64,000 nucleotides of DNA from Curtobacterium pusillum (GCF_007680845.1 NZ_VEIY01000003.1:434001-498000), one strand, 5' to 3'; positions 19,467 through 28,484 are shown, counted from the first letter of the stretch. The notes: generated by a model not told the origin, from the letters alone. Made by a program: numbers and translations.

Positions 19467-20198
19467 TCAGACCGCGACGTGCGTCGGCAGCGGCGCGCTG
19501 CCCGGGACGACGAGGTCGGCGATCGCATCGAGCACGGTCCGGACGTACCGCTCCCCCACCCACAGGTGCTTCGCACCCTCGACCGGCACGACACGGACGT
19601 TCGGTGCCAGCGAGAAGCGGCGTGCTGCCTCGTCCGGCTGCAGGAAGTCGTCGTGCTCGGGCACGAGCGCCACGACGGGGACGGGCGCTGATGCCCACCG
19701 GGCGAGCTCGTCGTCGGTCGTCCGGTGCAGCGGCGGCGACAGCAGCACCACACCGGCGACGCGGCCGGCCTCGACGTGCTCGAGCGCGTGCTTGAGGACC
19801 ACTTCGGTGCCGAAGGACCACCCGACGAGCCACGGCGTGGGCAACCCGCGACCGACGACCTCGGTGACGGCCGCGCGGAGGTCGAAGCCCTCGGAGACGC
19901 CGTCCCCGAAGGTCCCCTCGGACGTGCCTCGGGGCGACGTCACGGAGCGGAAGTTGAAGCGGAGCACCGCGATGTCGGCGAGGGCCGGCAGCCGTGCAGC
20001 GGCCTTCTTGAGCACGTGGGAGTCCATGAACCCGTGCGCCGTCGGCAGGGGGTGCAGCGTCACGATGGTGCCGCGGGCCGGCCGGTCCAGGGGTTCGGCG
20101 AGCTCGCCCACGAGCGTCAGGTGGTCGTCCGTGACGAGCTCGACGTCGGTGCGTCGCGCCGGCAGCTCGGTGTTCGAGCGGATCTCCTCCGCGCTCAT
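19467..20198 (-). CDS. Alpha/beta hydrolase
   Basis: A 243-residue alpha/beta-fold hydrolase. The oxyanion region is LHPLPTAHGFMDSHVL, the nucleophile elbow is G-W-S-F-G (WLVGWSFGTEVVL, Ser near 125), and a possible acid/His pair is PEHDDF and GAKHLW near the end. It resembles the YsgA/dienelactone-hydrolase-like group often called KANL3/Tex30-like. The substrate is unknown. ATG 20198 overlaps the stop of the upstream zinc-motif gene by 4 nt, so the two are probably cotranslated. Confidence 0.87.
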   Translation of the reverse strand: MSAEEIRSNTELPARRTDVELVTDDHLTLVGELAEPLDRPARGTIVTLHPLPTAHGFMDSHVLKKAAARLPALADIAVLRFNFRSVTSPRGTSEGTFGDGVSEGFDLRAAVTEVVGRGLPTPWLVGWSFGTEVVLKHALEHVEAGRVAGVVLLSPPLHRTTDDELARWASAPVPVVALVPEHDDFLQPDEAARRFSLAPNVRVVPVEGAKHLWVGERYVRTVLDAIADLVVPGSAPLPTHVAV

Positions 20199-20500
20199 GC
20201 GATGCTCCAGCAGTGGTTGTGCCAGTGACGGCGGGACGCGAGGTCGGCGGCGTCGCCCAGCACACCGTCGGCGCGCCAGACGACCACGTGCGCGACGCCG
20301 GGCAGGACCGTGCCGCCGCAGCCCGGGCAGACGTACTCCTTCTGCGCCGAGGCGGCCGAGATCGGCTGCACGAGGAACTCGCGCCCGTGCCGGACCTCGG
20401 TCCGTTTCCACCCGCTCATCAGCCGGTCGAGGCCGACCGGTTCGTCATCGTGCTCCGGACCACGACCGTTCGGACGCCGCGGCCGGTTGCTACGCGGCAC
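20195..20500 (-). CDS. Small protein with CxxC and HxxxC motifs
   Basis: A 101-residue protein starting at GTG 20500 with a basic N-terminus (PRSNRPRRPNGRG). The core has VCPGCGGTVLPGVAHVVVW and ends RHWHNHCW; two Cys plus His/Cys at the end suggest one zinc site. Homologues are widespread next to this hydrolase in Microbacteriaceae and are often labelled ATP/GTP-binding protein without a visible nucleotide motif; I see none. The stop overlaps the hydrolase start, arguing for a shared role. The longer upstream frame is not supported by homology. Confidence 0.75.
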   Translation of the reverse strand: MPRSNRPRRPNGRGPEHDDEPVGLDRLMSGWKRTEVRHGREFLVQPISAASAQKEYVCPGCGGTVLPGVAHVVVWRADGVLGDAADLASRRHWHNHCWSIA

Positions 20501-20513
20501 CCCGACCCGCCGA

Positions 20514-21509
20514 TCAGTACCAGTTGAACGACTGGCTGTGTCCCCAGGCGCCGCACGGCGTGCCGTACACGCCGGCGATGTAGTTGAGACCCCAGGTGAT
20601 CTGCGTCGCCGGGTTCGTCTGCCAGTCGGCGCCGGCCGAGGCCATCTTGCTGCCCGGGAGGGCCTGCGGGATGCCGTAGGCACCGCTCGGGTTGTACGCG
20701 TTGACGCGCCAGCCGGACTCCTTGTTCCACAGGGAGACGAGGCAGTTGTACTCGCCCGAGCCCCAGCCGCGGGCCGCGACGAGCTGCTGGGCGATGGCCT
20801 GGGCGCTGCCCGGGTCCGGTGTGGCAGCGGTGGCGGCGAGCGTGTTGGACGCGCTGACGGCCGCGGTCGAGTCGGTCGCGGTGGTCGTGTCGGTGGTCTC
20901 GGTCTTCGGCTTCTCGACGACCTTCGGCTTCGGCACCGTCACGCCGTAGGCGTCACGCGAGACGTCGAACGCCGCGTAGGTCCCGTGGGCCGTGTACTCC
21001 TGCGGCGCCGCCGGGGCCTTGACGAGCACCGGGGCGGACACCGCGGCCTGCGCGACGTCCGGCTGCATCGGGTTGAAGAGCGAGCCGACGACGATGCCGG
21101 AGACCGCGAGGAACGACAGCGTCGGGACGGTTGCACGCTTGCGCATGAACGAGTTCACGCCGCGTGTGGTGGTCGGCTTCGTCGGCGCGGCCACGGCACG
21201 GGCACGACGCTGCTTGACGTTGCGGGGGTCCGACGGGGTGGCCGGGACCGCGTGCGCGACGGAGGCCTGCGCGACGTGCGTGTCCGAGACGCGGTTCGCC
21301 GCGACGGACTTCGGGGCACTGTGTGGTCGCGGGGCGCTGGCGGGTGCGCTCGGCACGGAGCCGACCGCGACCTGCGGGTTCGCCGGGAGGACCGAGTTCT
21401 CCGCAGTGCGGGTTCGGTTCAGTGCCGCGCGGCGCTCACCCGCGGCCGAGAGGCCGAGGTGCTCGCGGGTATCGCGGTCGGAGCTGGAGTCTGCCGTGTG
21501 CCTGCCCAT
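20514..21509 (-). CDS. Secreted lytic transglycosylase-like protein (SLT fold)
   Basis: A 331-residue cell-wall hydrolase candidate. The first ~120 residues are a hydrophilic, Ala/Arg-rich cytoplasmic part. One membrane or signal segment follows (about 126-146, TVPTLSFLAVSGIVVGSLF), then a Pro/Thr/Ala-rich linker. The C-terminal domain (about 235-331) has the catalytic Glu in WNKESGW (Glu264), NPSGAYGIPQ and WGLNYIAGVYGTPC, typical of goose-lysozyme-like transglycosylases in actinobacteria. The unusually long pre-membrane region suggests a membrane anchor, not a cleaved signal. It may act with the DivIVA-type proteins on either side in growth-zone wall remodelling (inference). Confidence 0.87.
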   Translation of the reverse strand: MGRHTADSSSDRDTREHLGLSAAGERRAALNRTRTAENSVLPANPQVAVGSVPSAPASAPRPHSAPKSVAANRVSDTHVAQASVAHAVPATPSDPRNVKQRRARAVAAPTKPTTTRGVNSFMRKRATVPTLSFLAVSGIVVGSLFNPMQPDVAQAAVSAPVLVKAPAAPQEYTAHGTYAAFDVSRDAYGVTVPKPKVVEKPKTETTDTTTATDSTAAVSASNTLAATAATPDPGSAQAIAQQLVAARGWGSGEYNCLVSLWNKESGWRVNAYNPSGAYGIPQALPGSKMASAGADWQTNPATQITWGLNYIAGVYGTPCGAWGHSQSFNWY

Positions 21510-21569
21510 GAGTTCGACCAGGATAACGGAACGATCACGGAAAGCGAAGCACCCGCGACCAGCGCGTCG

Positions 21570-22124
21570 TCAGCGGACAGCGAGCATGACCTCGACGACG
21601 GCGTCCAGGAGTGCGTCGACCTGGGATTCGCGGTACCCGCCGTGCTTGGGCCGGAACACGACCGACCGGACCTCGGTGAGGCTCAGCGGCTTGCCGTCGC
21701 GGAAGTAGCCGCCCAGGCGCTTGGCGAACGCGTCGACGTCCTTCGGGTGGTAGCCGGTGCCGAGGAAGCTGACACGGCTGAACCGCTGCCCGTCCGGCCG
21801 TTCCAGCCGTTCGACGACGTCCGAGGCCTTGGTGCGGGCCTCGGCGTACCAGGCCTTCTGCCCGATGTCGGCGATCTCCCGCTCCCGCTCACGAGCGGCG
21901 AACGCGTCCTCCAGCCGTTCGAGCGCGGCGTCCACGTGCGCGGTCGAGTACCCGCCCTTCCGCATCGAGAACGCGGTCGCTCGGATCTTGGCGGCCTCGA
22001 TCGACGGCGCCGTGTCGTTCGCGGTGTACGCACGACGGGCGTCCTCGAGGAAACGCTCGACCTCGTCGACGTCGTATCCGAGGGCGGAGCGGTCTGCGTT
22101 CGGGAAGGTGGTGGCCACGGCCAC
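21570..22124 (-). CDS. DivIVA-domain repeat protein with four GY-x4-V[DE] motifs
   Basis: A 184-residue protein built from two similar halves. Each half carries a pair of DivIVA-like motifs: G16-Y17..V22-E23 and G58-Y59..V64-D65 in the first, G124-Y125..V130-D131 and G163-Y164..V169-D170 in the second. This matches the actinobacterial DivIVA-domain repeat families. Single copies of this motif form the membrane-binding end of DivIVA. There is no long coiled coil, so it probably acts as an adaptor and not a filament (inference). GTG 22124 is used; GTG 22118 is possible. It is 41 bp downstream of cdsA. Confidence 0.85.
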   Translation of the reverse strand: MAVATTFPNADRSALGYDVDEVERFLEDARRAYTANDTAPSIEAAKIRATAFSMRKGGYSTAHVDAALERLEDAFAAREREREIADIGQKAWYAEARTKASDVVERLERPDGQRFSRVSFLGTGYHPKDVDAFAKRLGGYFRDGKPLSLTEVRSVVFRPKHGGYRESQVDALLDAVVEVMLAVR

Positions 22125-22165
22125 ATTCTGCCAGGACCGGAGCCTGGTGCCACCTGGACGCGCTG

Positions 22166-23158
22166 TCAGTGGTTGACGACGAGGTACAGCACGTAGGCGA
22201 CCGCGGCCGACGGCAGGATGCTGTCGATCCGGTCGAGGAGGCCGCCGTGCCCGGGCAGGAACGACGAGATGTCCTTGATGCCCAGGTCGCGCTTGATCAT
22301 CGACTCCGTGAGGTCACCCAGGGTCGCCGACCCGGAGATGAGCACCCCGAGGATGATGCCGGTCCACCACGGCAGCCCGAGCATGAGCCAGCTGACGATG
22401 ATGCCGACGAGGATGCTCGCCGCGACCGACCCCGCGAAGCCTTCCCAGGTCTTCTTCGGGCTGATCCGCGGCGCCATCGGATGCTTGCCGAGGTTGAGCC
22501 CGGTGGCGTACGCGCCCGTGTCGACCGCCACGACGACGAGGATGAACGCGATCACCCAGAGCTCTCCGCGCGGCTGTGCCGAGAGCAGGACCACGCAGGC
22601 GCCGAGGAGCGAGATGTACGCCTGCGCGAACAACCCGTTCGTCAGGTCGCGGAACACGTTGCCCGGTGTCGGTCTCGGGCGCGCGAACGCCACCTCGACC
22701 AGGCGCCACAGGCTGATGAACACGATGCCGCCGAGCAGGGTGAACAGCGCCGGGATCTGGCCGCCGAGGAACGCTGCCGGCACGACGGCGATCGCGACGG
22801 CCACGCTCGGGATCCGCGGGACGTCCCGTCCGGCGAACCGCATGGCGCTCGTGAGCTCGTACACGCCCACGCCGAGCAGGAACGCGCCCACGACCATGAA
22901 GGACGGCTTCCAGAGCAGCAGCGAGGCGAGCATGACCACCGCGAACGCCAGGGCGATGCCGATCGCGGCCGGCAGGTTGCGGCCGGTCCGCGCCGTCAGC
23001 GCTTCGTTGCGGGCGCCGAAGTCGGCCTTCCGCTGCCGGAGCTGCGCCTCGAAGTCGGTGCGGGCGGCTCGTGCCCGCGCGTCGAAGTCCTGGCGCAGCC
23101 CCTTGGCGGAACGCTTCTGTGCTGTGGGGCGGTCACCGCCCTGGTCGGAGCGGGGCAT
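22166..23158 (-). CDS. cdsA: Phosphatidate cytidylyltransferase
   Basis: Makes CDP-diacylglycerol from phosphatidate and CTP, the entry to phospholipid synthesis. The 330-residue membrane protein has the CDP-alcohol synthase signature ESMIKRDLGIKD followed by PGHGGLLDRIDS near the C-terminus and about eight membrane segments. A hydrophilic, charged N-terminal extension of ~60 residues (QDFDARARAARTDFEAQLRQ) precedes the first membrane segment. It shares one base with the frr stop (TGATG), so it is coupled to the frr-pyrH-tsf-rpsB line. Confidence 0.96.
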   Translation of the reverse strand: MPRSDQGGDRPTAQKRSAKGLRQDFDARARAARTDFEAQLRQRKADFGARNEALTARTGRNLPAAIGIALAFAVVMLASLLLWKPSFMVVGAFLLGVGVYELTSAMRFAGRDVPRIPSVAVAIAVVPAAFLGGQIPALFTLLGGIVFISLWRLVEVAFARPRPTPGNVFRDLTNGLFAQAYISLLGACVVLLSAQPRGELWVIAFILVVVAVDTGAYATGLNLGKHPMAPRISPKKTWEGFAGSVAASILVGIIVSWLMLGLPWWTGIILGVLISGSATLGDLTESMIKRDLGIKDISSFLPGHGGLLDRIDSILPSAAVAYVLYLVVNH

Positions 23159-23712
23159 CAGACCTCGAGGAGTTCGGCTTCCTTCTTCTTCAGCGCGTCG
23201 TCGATCTGATCGACGTGCTTCTTCGTCAGGGCCTCGAGGTCCTTGTCGCCGCGCGTGATCTCGTCGTCGGAGATCTCGCCCTTCAGCGCGTCGAGGTCGT
23301 CCTTCGCCTTGCGGCGGATGTTGCGGACGACGACCTTGTGGTCCTCGCCCTTGCCGCGGACGAGCTTGACGAACTCCTTGCGGCGGTCCTGGGTGAGCTC
23401 GGGGATCGTGACGCGCACGATCTCGCCGTCGTTCGTCGGGCTCGCGCCGAGGTTCGGGAACGTCGCGATCGAGCGCTCGATCTCCTTGAGCGCCGACTTG
23501 TCGTACGGCGTGACGATGAGCGTGCGGGCTTCCGGCGTCTGGAGGGACGCGAGCTGCGCGAGCGGGGTCGGCGTGCCGTAGTAGTCGACGGGGATCTTCT
23601 GGAAGAGCGCCGCGTTGATGCGGCCGGTGCGGACGGTCGAGAAGTCGTCCTTGGCGACCTCCACGGCCTTCGCCATCTTCTCGGTGGCTTCGGTCAGGAC
23701 ATCACTGATCAC
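23158..23712 (-). CDS. frr: Ribosome recycling factor
   Basis: Splits post-termination ribosomes together with EF-G. The 184 residues have the standard length, with the conserved [34 protein letters not shown] and long helices rich in KKEEL-like sequence at the C-terminus. It sits in the common order pyrH-frr-cdsA. Confidence 0.98.
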   Translation of the reverse strand: MISDVLTEATEKMAKAVEVAKDDFSTVRTGRINAALFQKIPVDYYGTPTPLAQLASLQTPEARTLIVTPYDKSALKEIERSIATFPNLGASPTNDGEIVRVTIPELTQDRRKEFVKLVRGKGEDHKVVVRNIRRKAKDDLDALKGEISDDEITRGDKDLEALTKKHVDQIDDALKKKEAELLEV

Positions 23713-23759
23713 GGTGGTTCTCCTTCGGTACTGGCGTCGAGTCTAGTCAGCGGCGGAGG

Positions 23760-24479
23760 TCAGTTGCTGACCACCGTGCCGATGCGCTCACCCCGGATGG
23801 CTGCGGCGACGTTCCCCTCGCCCTCCATGCCGAACACGTGCATCGGCATGCCGTTGTCCATGCAGAGCGAGAACGCCGTGGCGTCGACCACCTTGAGCCC
23901 CTTGAGGAGCGCGTCCTGGTAGGTCACGTGGTGCAGCTTCTCGGCGGTGGCGTCCTTCTTGGGGTCGGCCGTGTACACGCCGTCGACGCCGTTCTTGGCG
24001 ACGAGGACCTCGTGCGCGTCGATCTCGAGGGCGCGCTGTGCCGCGACGGTGTCCGTCGAGAAGTAGGGCAGGCCGGCACCGGCGCCGAAGATGACGATGC
24101 GCCCCTTCTCGAGGTGCCGCTCGGCGCGCCGCGGGATGTACGGCTCGGCCACCTGGGTCATGCTGATCGCCGACTGCACGCGCGTGGCCGCACCGGCCTG
24201 CTCCAGGAAGTCCTGCAGGGCGAGCGCGTTCATCACGGTGCCGAGCATGCCCATGTAGTCAGCACGCCCGCGGTCCATGCCGCGCTGCGAGAGCTCGGCG
24301 CCGCGGAAGAAGTTCCCGCCGCCGACCACGATCGCGACCTCGACGTCCTGCGCCGCGGCGGCGATCTCCTTCGCGATGGTGCTGATGACGTCCGGGTTCA
24401 CACCGAGGGAGCCGGCACCGAAGGCCTCTCCGGACAGCTTCAGCAGAACGCGTCGGCGTCCGGTCTTCTCGTTCGTCAT
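23760..24479 (-). CDS. pyrH: UMP kinase
   Basis: Phosphorylates UMP to UDP for RNA, DNA and cell-wall precursors. The 239-residue amino-acid-kinase fold has KLSGEAFG near the N-terminus, [31 protein letters not shown] nucleotide and UMP contacts (here [17 protein letters not shown]), and [15 protein letters not shown]. The gene follows tsf after 108 bp containing a strong terminator, so it probably has its own promoter near 24480-24537. Confidence 0.98.
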   Translation of the reverse strand: MTNEKTGRRRVLLKLSGEAFGAGSLGVNPDVISTIAKEIAAAAQDVEVAIVVGGGNFFRGAELSQRGMDRGRADYMGMLGTVMNALALQDFLEQAGAATRVQSAISMTQVAEPYIPRRAERHLEKGRIVIFGAGAGLPYFSTDTVAAQRALEIDAHEVLVAKNGVDGVYTADPKKDATAEKLHHVTYQDALLKGLKVVDATAFSLCMDNGMPMHVFGMEGEGNVAAAIRGERIGTVVSN

Positions 24480-24537
24480 GTGGTCGCACCCTTCGTCGAA
24501 TGTCTCGTGGGAATCTACCGGGCCGCGCCCCGGCCGC

Positions 24538-24577
24538 GAAAAACGGGGCCCGGAACCGATGTGGTTCCGAGCCCCGT
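24538..24577 (-). terminator. Intrinsic terminator after tsf
   Basis: In the minus-strand RNA a 15-bp stem (ACGGGGCUCGGAACC with GGUUCCGGGCCCCGU, one G-U pair, loop ACAUC) is followed by UUUU. It lies 10 bp past the tsf stop and is one of the few terminators in this window with a U-tract. Confidence 0.9.
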
Positions 24578-24587
24578 CACGGGTTCG

Positions 24588-25415
24588 TTACGCGCCGACC
24601 TTGACGCGGGCGAAGCCCTGGATCGTGATGCCGGCGTTGGCCGCGGCCTTCGCGACGGAGATCTTGTTGTCCTTCGCGTAGTCCTGGTCGAGCAGCGACA
24701 CCTGCTTGATGAAGGCGTTGAGGCGACCCTCGACGATCTTCGGGAGGGCGGCCTCGGGCTTGCCCTCCTCGCGCGTGATCGCCTCGACGGTCGCGCGCTC
24801 CTTCTCGATGGCCTCGGCCGGGACCTCGTCGCGGTTGAGGTACGTCGGGTTGGCGAACGCGACGTGCTGCGCGATCGAACGGGCCTCGGCCGCGTCGGAG
24901 CCCGAGTAGGCGATGACGACGGCGATCTGCGGCGGGAGGTCCTGGCTGGTCTTGTGCAGGTAGACCTCGAACTCGTCGCCCTCGACACGGGTGACCGTGC
25001 GGAGCTCGAGCTTCTCGCCGAGCGCGGCGGCGTTCTCGTCGATGACCTCGGCGACGGTCTTGCCGTCCAGCGGGGCGGCGTTGCCGGCCGCGACGTCGGC
25101 AGCACCGGCGGCGGCGACCGCGGCGACGACCTTGTCGGCGAGGGAGGTGAAGCGCTCGTTCTTCGCGACGAAGTCGGTCTCGCTCGCGAGCTCGACGACC
25201 GTGGCGGCGCCGTTCTCGGTGCTCGCCACGACGACGCCCTCGGAGGTCGCACGGTCGTCGCGCTTGGCGACGGCCTTCGCGCCCTTGATGCGGAGGAGCT
25301 CGACGGCACGGTCGTAGTCGCCGTCCGCCTCGACGAGGGCGTTCTTGGCGTCCATCATGCCGGCCCCGAGGTCCTCACGGAGCTTCTTCACGTCAGCAAG
25401 GCTGTAGTTGGCCAT
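24588..25415 (-). CDS. tsf: Elongation factor Ts
   Basis: Nucleotide-exchange factor for EF-Tu. The 275-residue protein starts MANYSLADVKKLREDLGAGM, has the UBA-like N-domain with MMDAKNALVEADGD and the core motif SETDFVAKNERF. ATG 25415 is chosen for the conserved N-terminus. It is 80 bp downstream of rpsB, with a hairpin between them. Confidence 0.98.
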   Translation of the reverse strand: MANYSLADVKKLREDLGAGMMDAKNALVEADGDYDRAVELLRIKGAKAVAKRDDRATSEGVVVASTENGAATVVELASETDFVAKNERFTSLADKVVAAVAAAGAADVAAGNAAPLDGKTVAEVIDENAAALGEKLELRTVTRVEGDEFEVYLHKTSQDLPPQIAVVIAYSGSDAAEARSIAQHVAFANPTYLNRDEVPAEAIEKERATVEAITREEGKPEAALPKIVEGRLNAFIKQVSLLDQDYAKDNKISVAKAAANAGITIQGFARVKVGA

Positions 25416-25459
25416 TGACTGGAGTCCTTTCTGGACTGTGCGTTTGTGGAGAGAGAGAA

Positions 25460-25489
25460 GGGGCGCCGAGCCGATCGGCCCAGCGCCCC
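25460..25489 (-). promoter_or_regulatory. Hairpin between rpsB and tsf
   Basis: GGGGCGC and its complement flank an inner GCCGATCGGC palindrome; on the minus-strand RNA the stem is followed by a pyrimidine run UUCUCUCUC. It may be an attenuator or RNase site that adjusts EF-Ts relative to S2. Confidence 0.5.
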
Positions 25490-25495
25490 CGGTGG

Positions 25496-26452
25496 TCACT
25501 CGGCGGGGGTGGTCTCCGCGGCGGCCTCGGCCTCGGCCGTGGGCTCCGCGTTCTTCGCGTCGTCGGCGATCGGCTCGCCGATCCCCTTCGCGGCGACCTG
25601 CGCGTCAGCGTCGTTCTCTTCGGTGGTGGCGCCCTCTTCCGTGGCGGCCGGGGCCGACGCGGCGGCCGGAGCCGTCTCGGCGGGGGTCGCGGCGGCGTCG
25701 CCACCGAGGAGCTCCTGCTCCCACTCGGCGAGGGGCTCGGTGGCCTCGTCGTCGTCGCCACCGTTGTGGCGGGTCTTCAGGCCCTCGGCGGCAGCGTCGG
25801 CGACGATGCGCGTGAGGAGACCGACGGAGCGGATCGCGTCGTCGTTGCCCGGGATCGGGTACGTGATCTCGTCCGGGTCGCAGTTGGTGTCGAGGATGCC
25901 GATGATCGGGATCCCGAGCTTCTGCGCCTCGTCGACGGCGAGGTGCTCCTTCTTGGTGTCGACGATCCAGAGCGCGCTCGGGGTCCGCGTGAGGTTGCGG
26001 ATGCCGCCGAGGGTCTTGTGGAGCTTGTCCAGCTCGCGCTTCTTGATGAGGAGCTCCTTCTTGGTGAAGCCCTTCGTCGTGTCGTCGAAGTCGATCTCCT
26101 CGAGCTCCTTCATGCGCGCGAGGCGCTTGGAGACCGTCTGGAAGTTCGTCAGCAGACCGCCGAGCCAACGCTGGTTGACGTACGGCTGGCCGACGCGGGT
26201 CGCCTGCTCGGCGATGGAGCCCTGCGCCTGCTTCTTGGTGCCCACGAAGAGGATCGTGCCACCGTGCGCGACCGTCTCCTTGACGAAGTCGTACGCGCGG
26301 TCGATGAAGGCCAGCGACTGCTGCAGGTCGATGATGTGGATGCCGGAGCGCTCGGCGAGGATGAATCGCTTCACCTTCGGGTTCCACCGACGGGTCTGGT
26401 GTCCGAAGTGAACGCCGCTGTCGAGCAGCTGGCGGATGGTGACGACGGCCAT
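25496..26452 (-). CDS. rpsB: 30S ribosomal protein S2
   Basis: Structural protein of the small subunit. The first ~235 residues are standard S2 ([57 protein letters not shown]). Residues ~236-318 are an acidic, Ala/Glu-rich extension (AAAETTPAE at the end) that is common in Microbacteriaceae and likely disordered. It is the first gene of rpsB-tsf. Confidence 0.98.
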   Translation of the reverse strand: MAVVTIRQLLDSGVHFGHQTRRWNPKVKRFILAERSGIHIIDLQQSLAFIDRAYDFVKETVAHGGTILFVGTKKQAQGSIAEQATRVGQPYVNQRWLGGLLTNFQTVSKRLARMKELEEIDFDDTTKGFTKKELLIKKRELDKLHKTLGGIRNLTRTPSALWIVDTKKEHLAVDEAQKLGIPIIGILDTNCDPDEITYPIPGNDDAIRSVGLLTRIVADAAAEGLKTRHNGGDDDEATEPLAEWEQELLGGDAAATPAETAPAAASAPAATEEGATTEENDADAQVAAKGIGEPIADDAKNAEPTAEAEAAAETTPAE

Positions 26453-26650
26453 GTGCCGTCCCTCCTTGGATCTGGACGCACTGCACAGCAGAGCGTCGCT
26501 TGCGGTTGTGTCGGTCGCGACCGGTGGTCGTGGCCCCTGGCGCCTCGGTCCCCCTCCGCCCGCGCCGTGCGGGGCGGGACCGGTGGAGGGGATGCCTTGG
26601 TAGGCGCGCGAAGTCAGCGCAGAGCGCTGCTGGGTAGATGCTAACAGACT
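26453..26650 (-). promoter_or_regulatory. Leader and promoter region of rpsB
   Basis: About 200 bp upstream of rpsB without an ORF. It contains an imperfect hairpin (CCCCCTCCGCCCGCGCCG with GGGGCGGGACCGGTGGAGGGG around 26549-26595) that could fold in the mRNA leader. A TAGCAT box on the minus strand near 26635 is a possible -10. Autogenous control by S2 through leader structure is known in other bacteria; it is only suggested here. Confidence 0.4.
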
Positions 26651-26687
26651 GGAGGCGCGGTGCGGGACGGACCCGCACCGCGCCTCC
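26651..26687. terminator. Hairpin after the sugar porter (GGAGGCGCGG family)
   Basis: A perfect 16-bp stem (GGAGGCGCGGTGCGGG and complement) with loop ACGGA, 20 bp past the MFS stop. It probably ends MFS transcription and separates it from the rpsB promoter. Confidence 0.8.
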
Positions 26688-26707
26688 CGAGCAGTGGTGA
26701 CGACGCG

Positions 26708-28150
26708 TCAGGCCTTGGCGCCCACCGTGCCGCCCTCGGCCGAGATGCCCATCTCCTCGAGCGAGCGGCCCTTCGTCTCCGGGATCTTCGCGATGACGAA
26801 GAAGAACGAGATGAGGGCGAACAGCGCGTAGATGCCGTACGTCACGGTGAGGTTGAAGCCGGACAGGACCGGGAACGTGATCGTGACGAGGAAGTTGGCG
26901 ATCCAGTTCGCCGAGGAACCGATGCCGAGCGCCGTCGCGCGGATCCGGTTCGGGAACATCTCGCCGAGCAGCACCCACATCAGCGGACCCCACGTGGCGC
27001 CGAACGACACCACGAAGAGGTTCGCGAAGATGAGGGCGATGATGCCCCACGCGCCGGGGAGGCTCGGGTTGCCGTTCACGATCTCGGCCTGTGAGAACGC
27101 GATCGCGACCATCGCCAGCGAGACGAACATGCCCGCCGAACCGCTCACCAGGAGCGGCTTTCGGCCGACCTTGTCGACGAGGAAGATCGCGATGAAGGTC
27201 ACCGCGACGTTCACGACCGAGGTGATCGTCGAGATGAGGAAGGAGTCGCTCTCCTTGAAGCCGACGGCCTGCCAGAGCGTCGTCGAGTAGTAGAAGATCA
27301 CGTTGATGCCGACGAACTGCTGGAGCACGGCGAGGATGATGCCGACCCAGACGATCGGCTGCAGGCCGAACCGCTTGCCGCGGATCGAGCCCTTCTTCTC
27401 GGTGGCTTCCTTGTCGATGCCGTCCTGGATCTCCTCCAGGCTGGTGTTGACGGTGTCCCGCGGGACGATCTTCGTCATCACGTCGCGGGCGTCGTCCTTC
27501 CGGCCCTGCGCCAGCAGGAAGCGCGGGGACTCCGGCAGGGTGATCGCGAGGACGCCGTAGACGACCGACGGGATCACACCGACGAGGAACATCCAGCGCC
27601 AGGCCGGCAGCCCGAGGATGACCTCGGACGCGCCGCCGGCGGTCACCGCGAAGAACTGGTCGGACAGCAGCGCGGCGAAGATGCCGAGCGTGATCGCCAG
27701 CTGCTGGAACGAGGCCAGACGACCGCGGATCTGCTTCGGGGCGACCTCGGAGATGTACGCCGGCGCGATCACCGACGCGGTGCCGATGCCGAGACCGCCG
27801 ACGAGGCGCCAGATCACGAAGTCCCAGGTCGCGAAGGCGAAACCCGCCCCGATCGAGCTGACCAGGAAGAGCACGGCCGCCCAGAACATCACGCGGGTGC
27901 GACCCCAGCGGTCAGCCAGACGACCGGCGAAGTAGGCACCGAAGGCGCAGCCGATGAGCGCCGACGCGACGGCGAACCCGCTTGCCCCCTCGGACAGGTC
28001 GAACTCGCCCTTGATCGCCTCGACCGCACCGTTGATGACGGACGAGTCGAAGCCGAAGAGGAAACCGCCGACCGCTGCTGCGACCGCGAACGCGGTGACC
28101 TTCCCCTTGAAGGCACGGTCTTCGCCGTGCTGGGTGGACGTGTTCGACAC
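26708..28150 (-). CDS. MFS sugar porter
   Basis: A 480-residue, 12-segment transporter of the major facilitator sugar porter family, probably a sugar-proton symporter. Family motifs are present: GFLFGFDSSVINGA in segment 1, GRLADRWGRTR between segments 2 and 3, PESPRFLL after segment 6, QQFVGINVIFYYS in segment 7, DKVGRKPLL and PETKGRSLEEM at the end. QQ.G.N in segment 7 is the hexose-contact motif in XylE and GLUT proteins. The GTG start at 28150 has GGAG 6 nt upstream. No sugar-utilisation genes adjoin it, so the sugar is unknown. Confidence 0.93.
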   Translation of the reverse strand: MSNTSTQHGEDRAFKGKVTAFAVAAAVGGFLFGFDSSVINGAVEAIKGEFDLSEGASGFAVASALIGCAFGAYFAGRLADRWGRTRVMFWAAVLFLVSSIGAGFAFATWDFVIWRLVGGLGIGTASVIAPAYISEVAPKQIRGRLASFQQLAITLGIFAALLSDQFFAVTAGGASEVILGLPAWRWMFLVGVIPSVVYGVLAITLPESPRFLLAQGRKDDARDVMTKIVPRDTVNTSLEEIQDGIDKEATEKKGSIRGKRFGLQPIVWVGIILAVLQQFVGINVIFYYSTTLWQAVGFKESDSFLISTITSVVNVAVTFIAIFLVDKVGRKPLLVSGSAGMFVSLAMVAIAFSQAEIVNGNPSLPGAWGIIALIFANLFVVSFGATWGPLMWVLLGEMFPNRIRATALGIGSSANWIANFLVTITFPVLSGFNLTVTYGIYALFALISFFFVIAKIPETKGRSLEEMGISAEGGTVGAKA

Positions 28151-28270
28151 GATGCTCCAGGTTCCCCGCCGCCGTGCGGGATGCTGCACGGTGCTCCGAC
28201 GGTCGGCTGGTTCGCCGTCCGAGCGGCGTTGCGTGTTCCGGAGCGGCCTCGACTGTACTCCCCGAGCGGC

Positions 28271-28330
28271 TGGCACGCCGAGTTCGACACCGCGCCCGTC
28301 GGTGGCACGCCGAGTTCGACACCGCGCCCG
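28271..28330. repeat. Two 28-bp direct repeats upstream of the M23 lipoprotein
   Basis: TGGCACGCCGAGTTCGACAC plus CGCGCCCG occurs at 28271-28298 and again at 28303-28330. The repeats are identical and lie in the 334-bp gap between two divergent genes. They could be operator-like sites or an intergenic repeat. The gap also has a half GGAGGCGCGG element near 28411. Confidence 0.75.
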
Positions 28331-28484
28331 GCGATCGACGCGTGCGACGTCGCACCATGCGCACGCACTGGTTCCGCCCGGCTCGCGGGCGTCCCTCCTC
28401 CACCGGCCTGGAGGCGCGACCCACCCTCCACAGATCGGCCCGCCTCGGCAGCGGCCCGCGCCCGCACCCGCGAGGCTCGGTTCC

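Noticed and set aside
20514..21509. Resuscitation-promoting factor (Rpf) call
   Set aside because: The domain order and WNKESGW motif fit the SLT/goose-lysozyme-like group; typical Rpf and LysM or G5 domains are missing.
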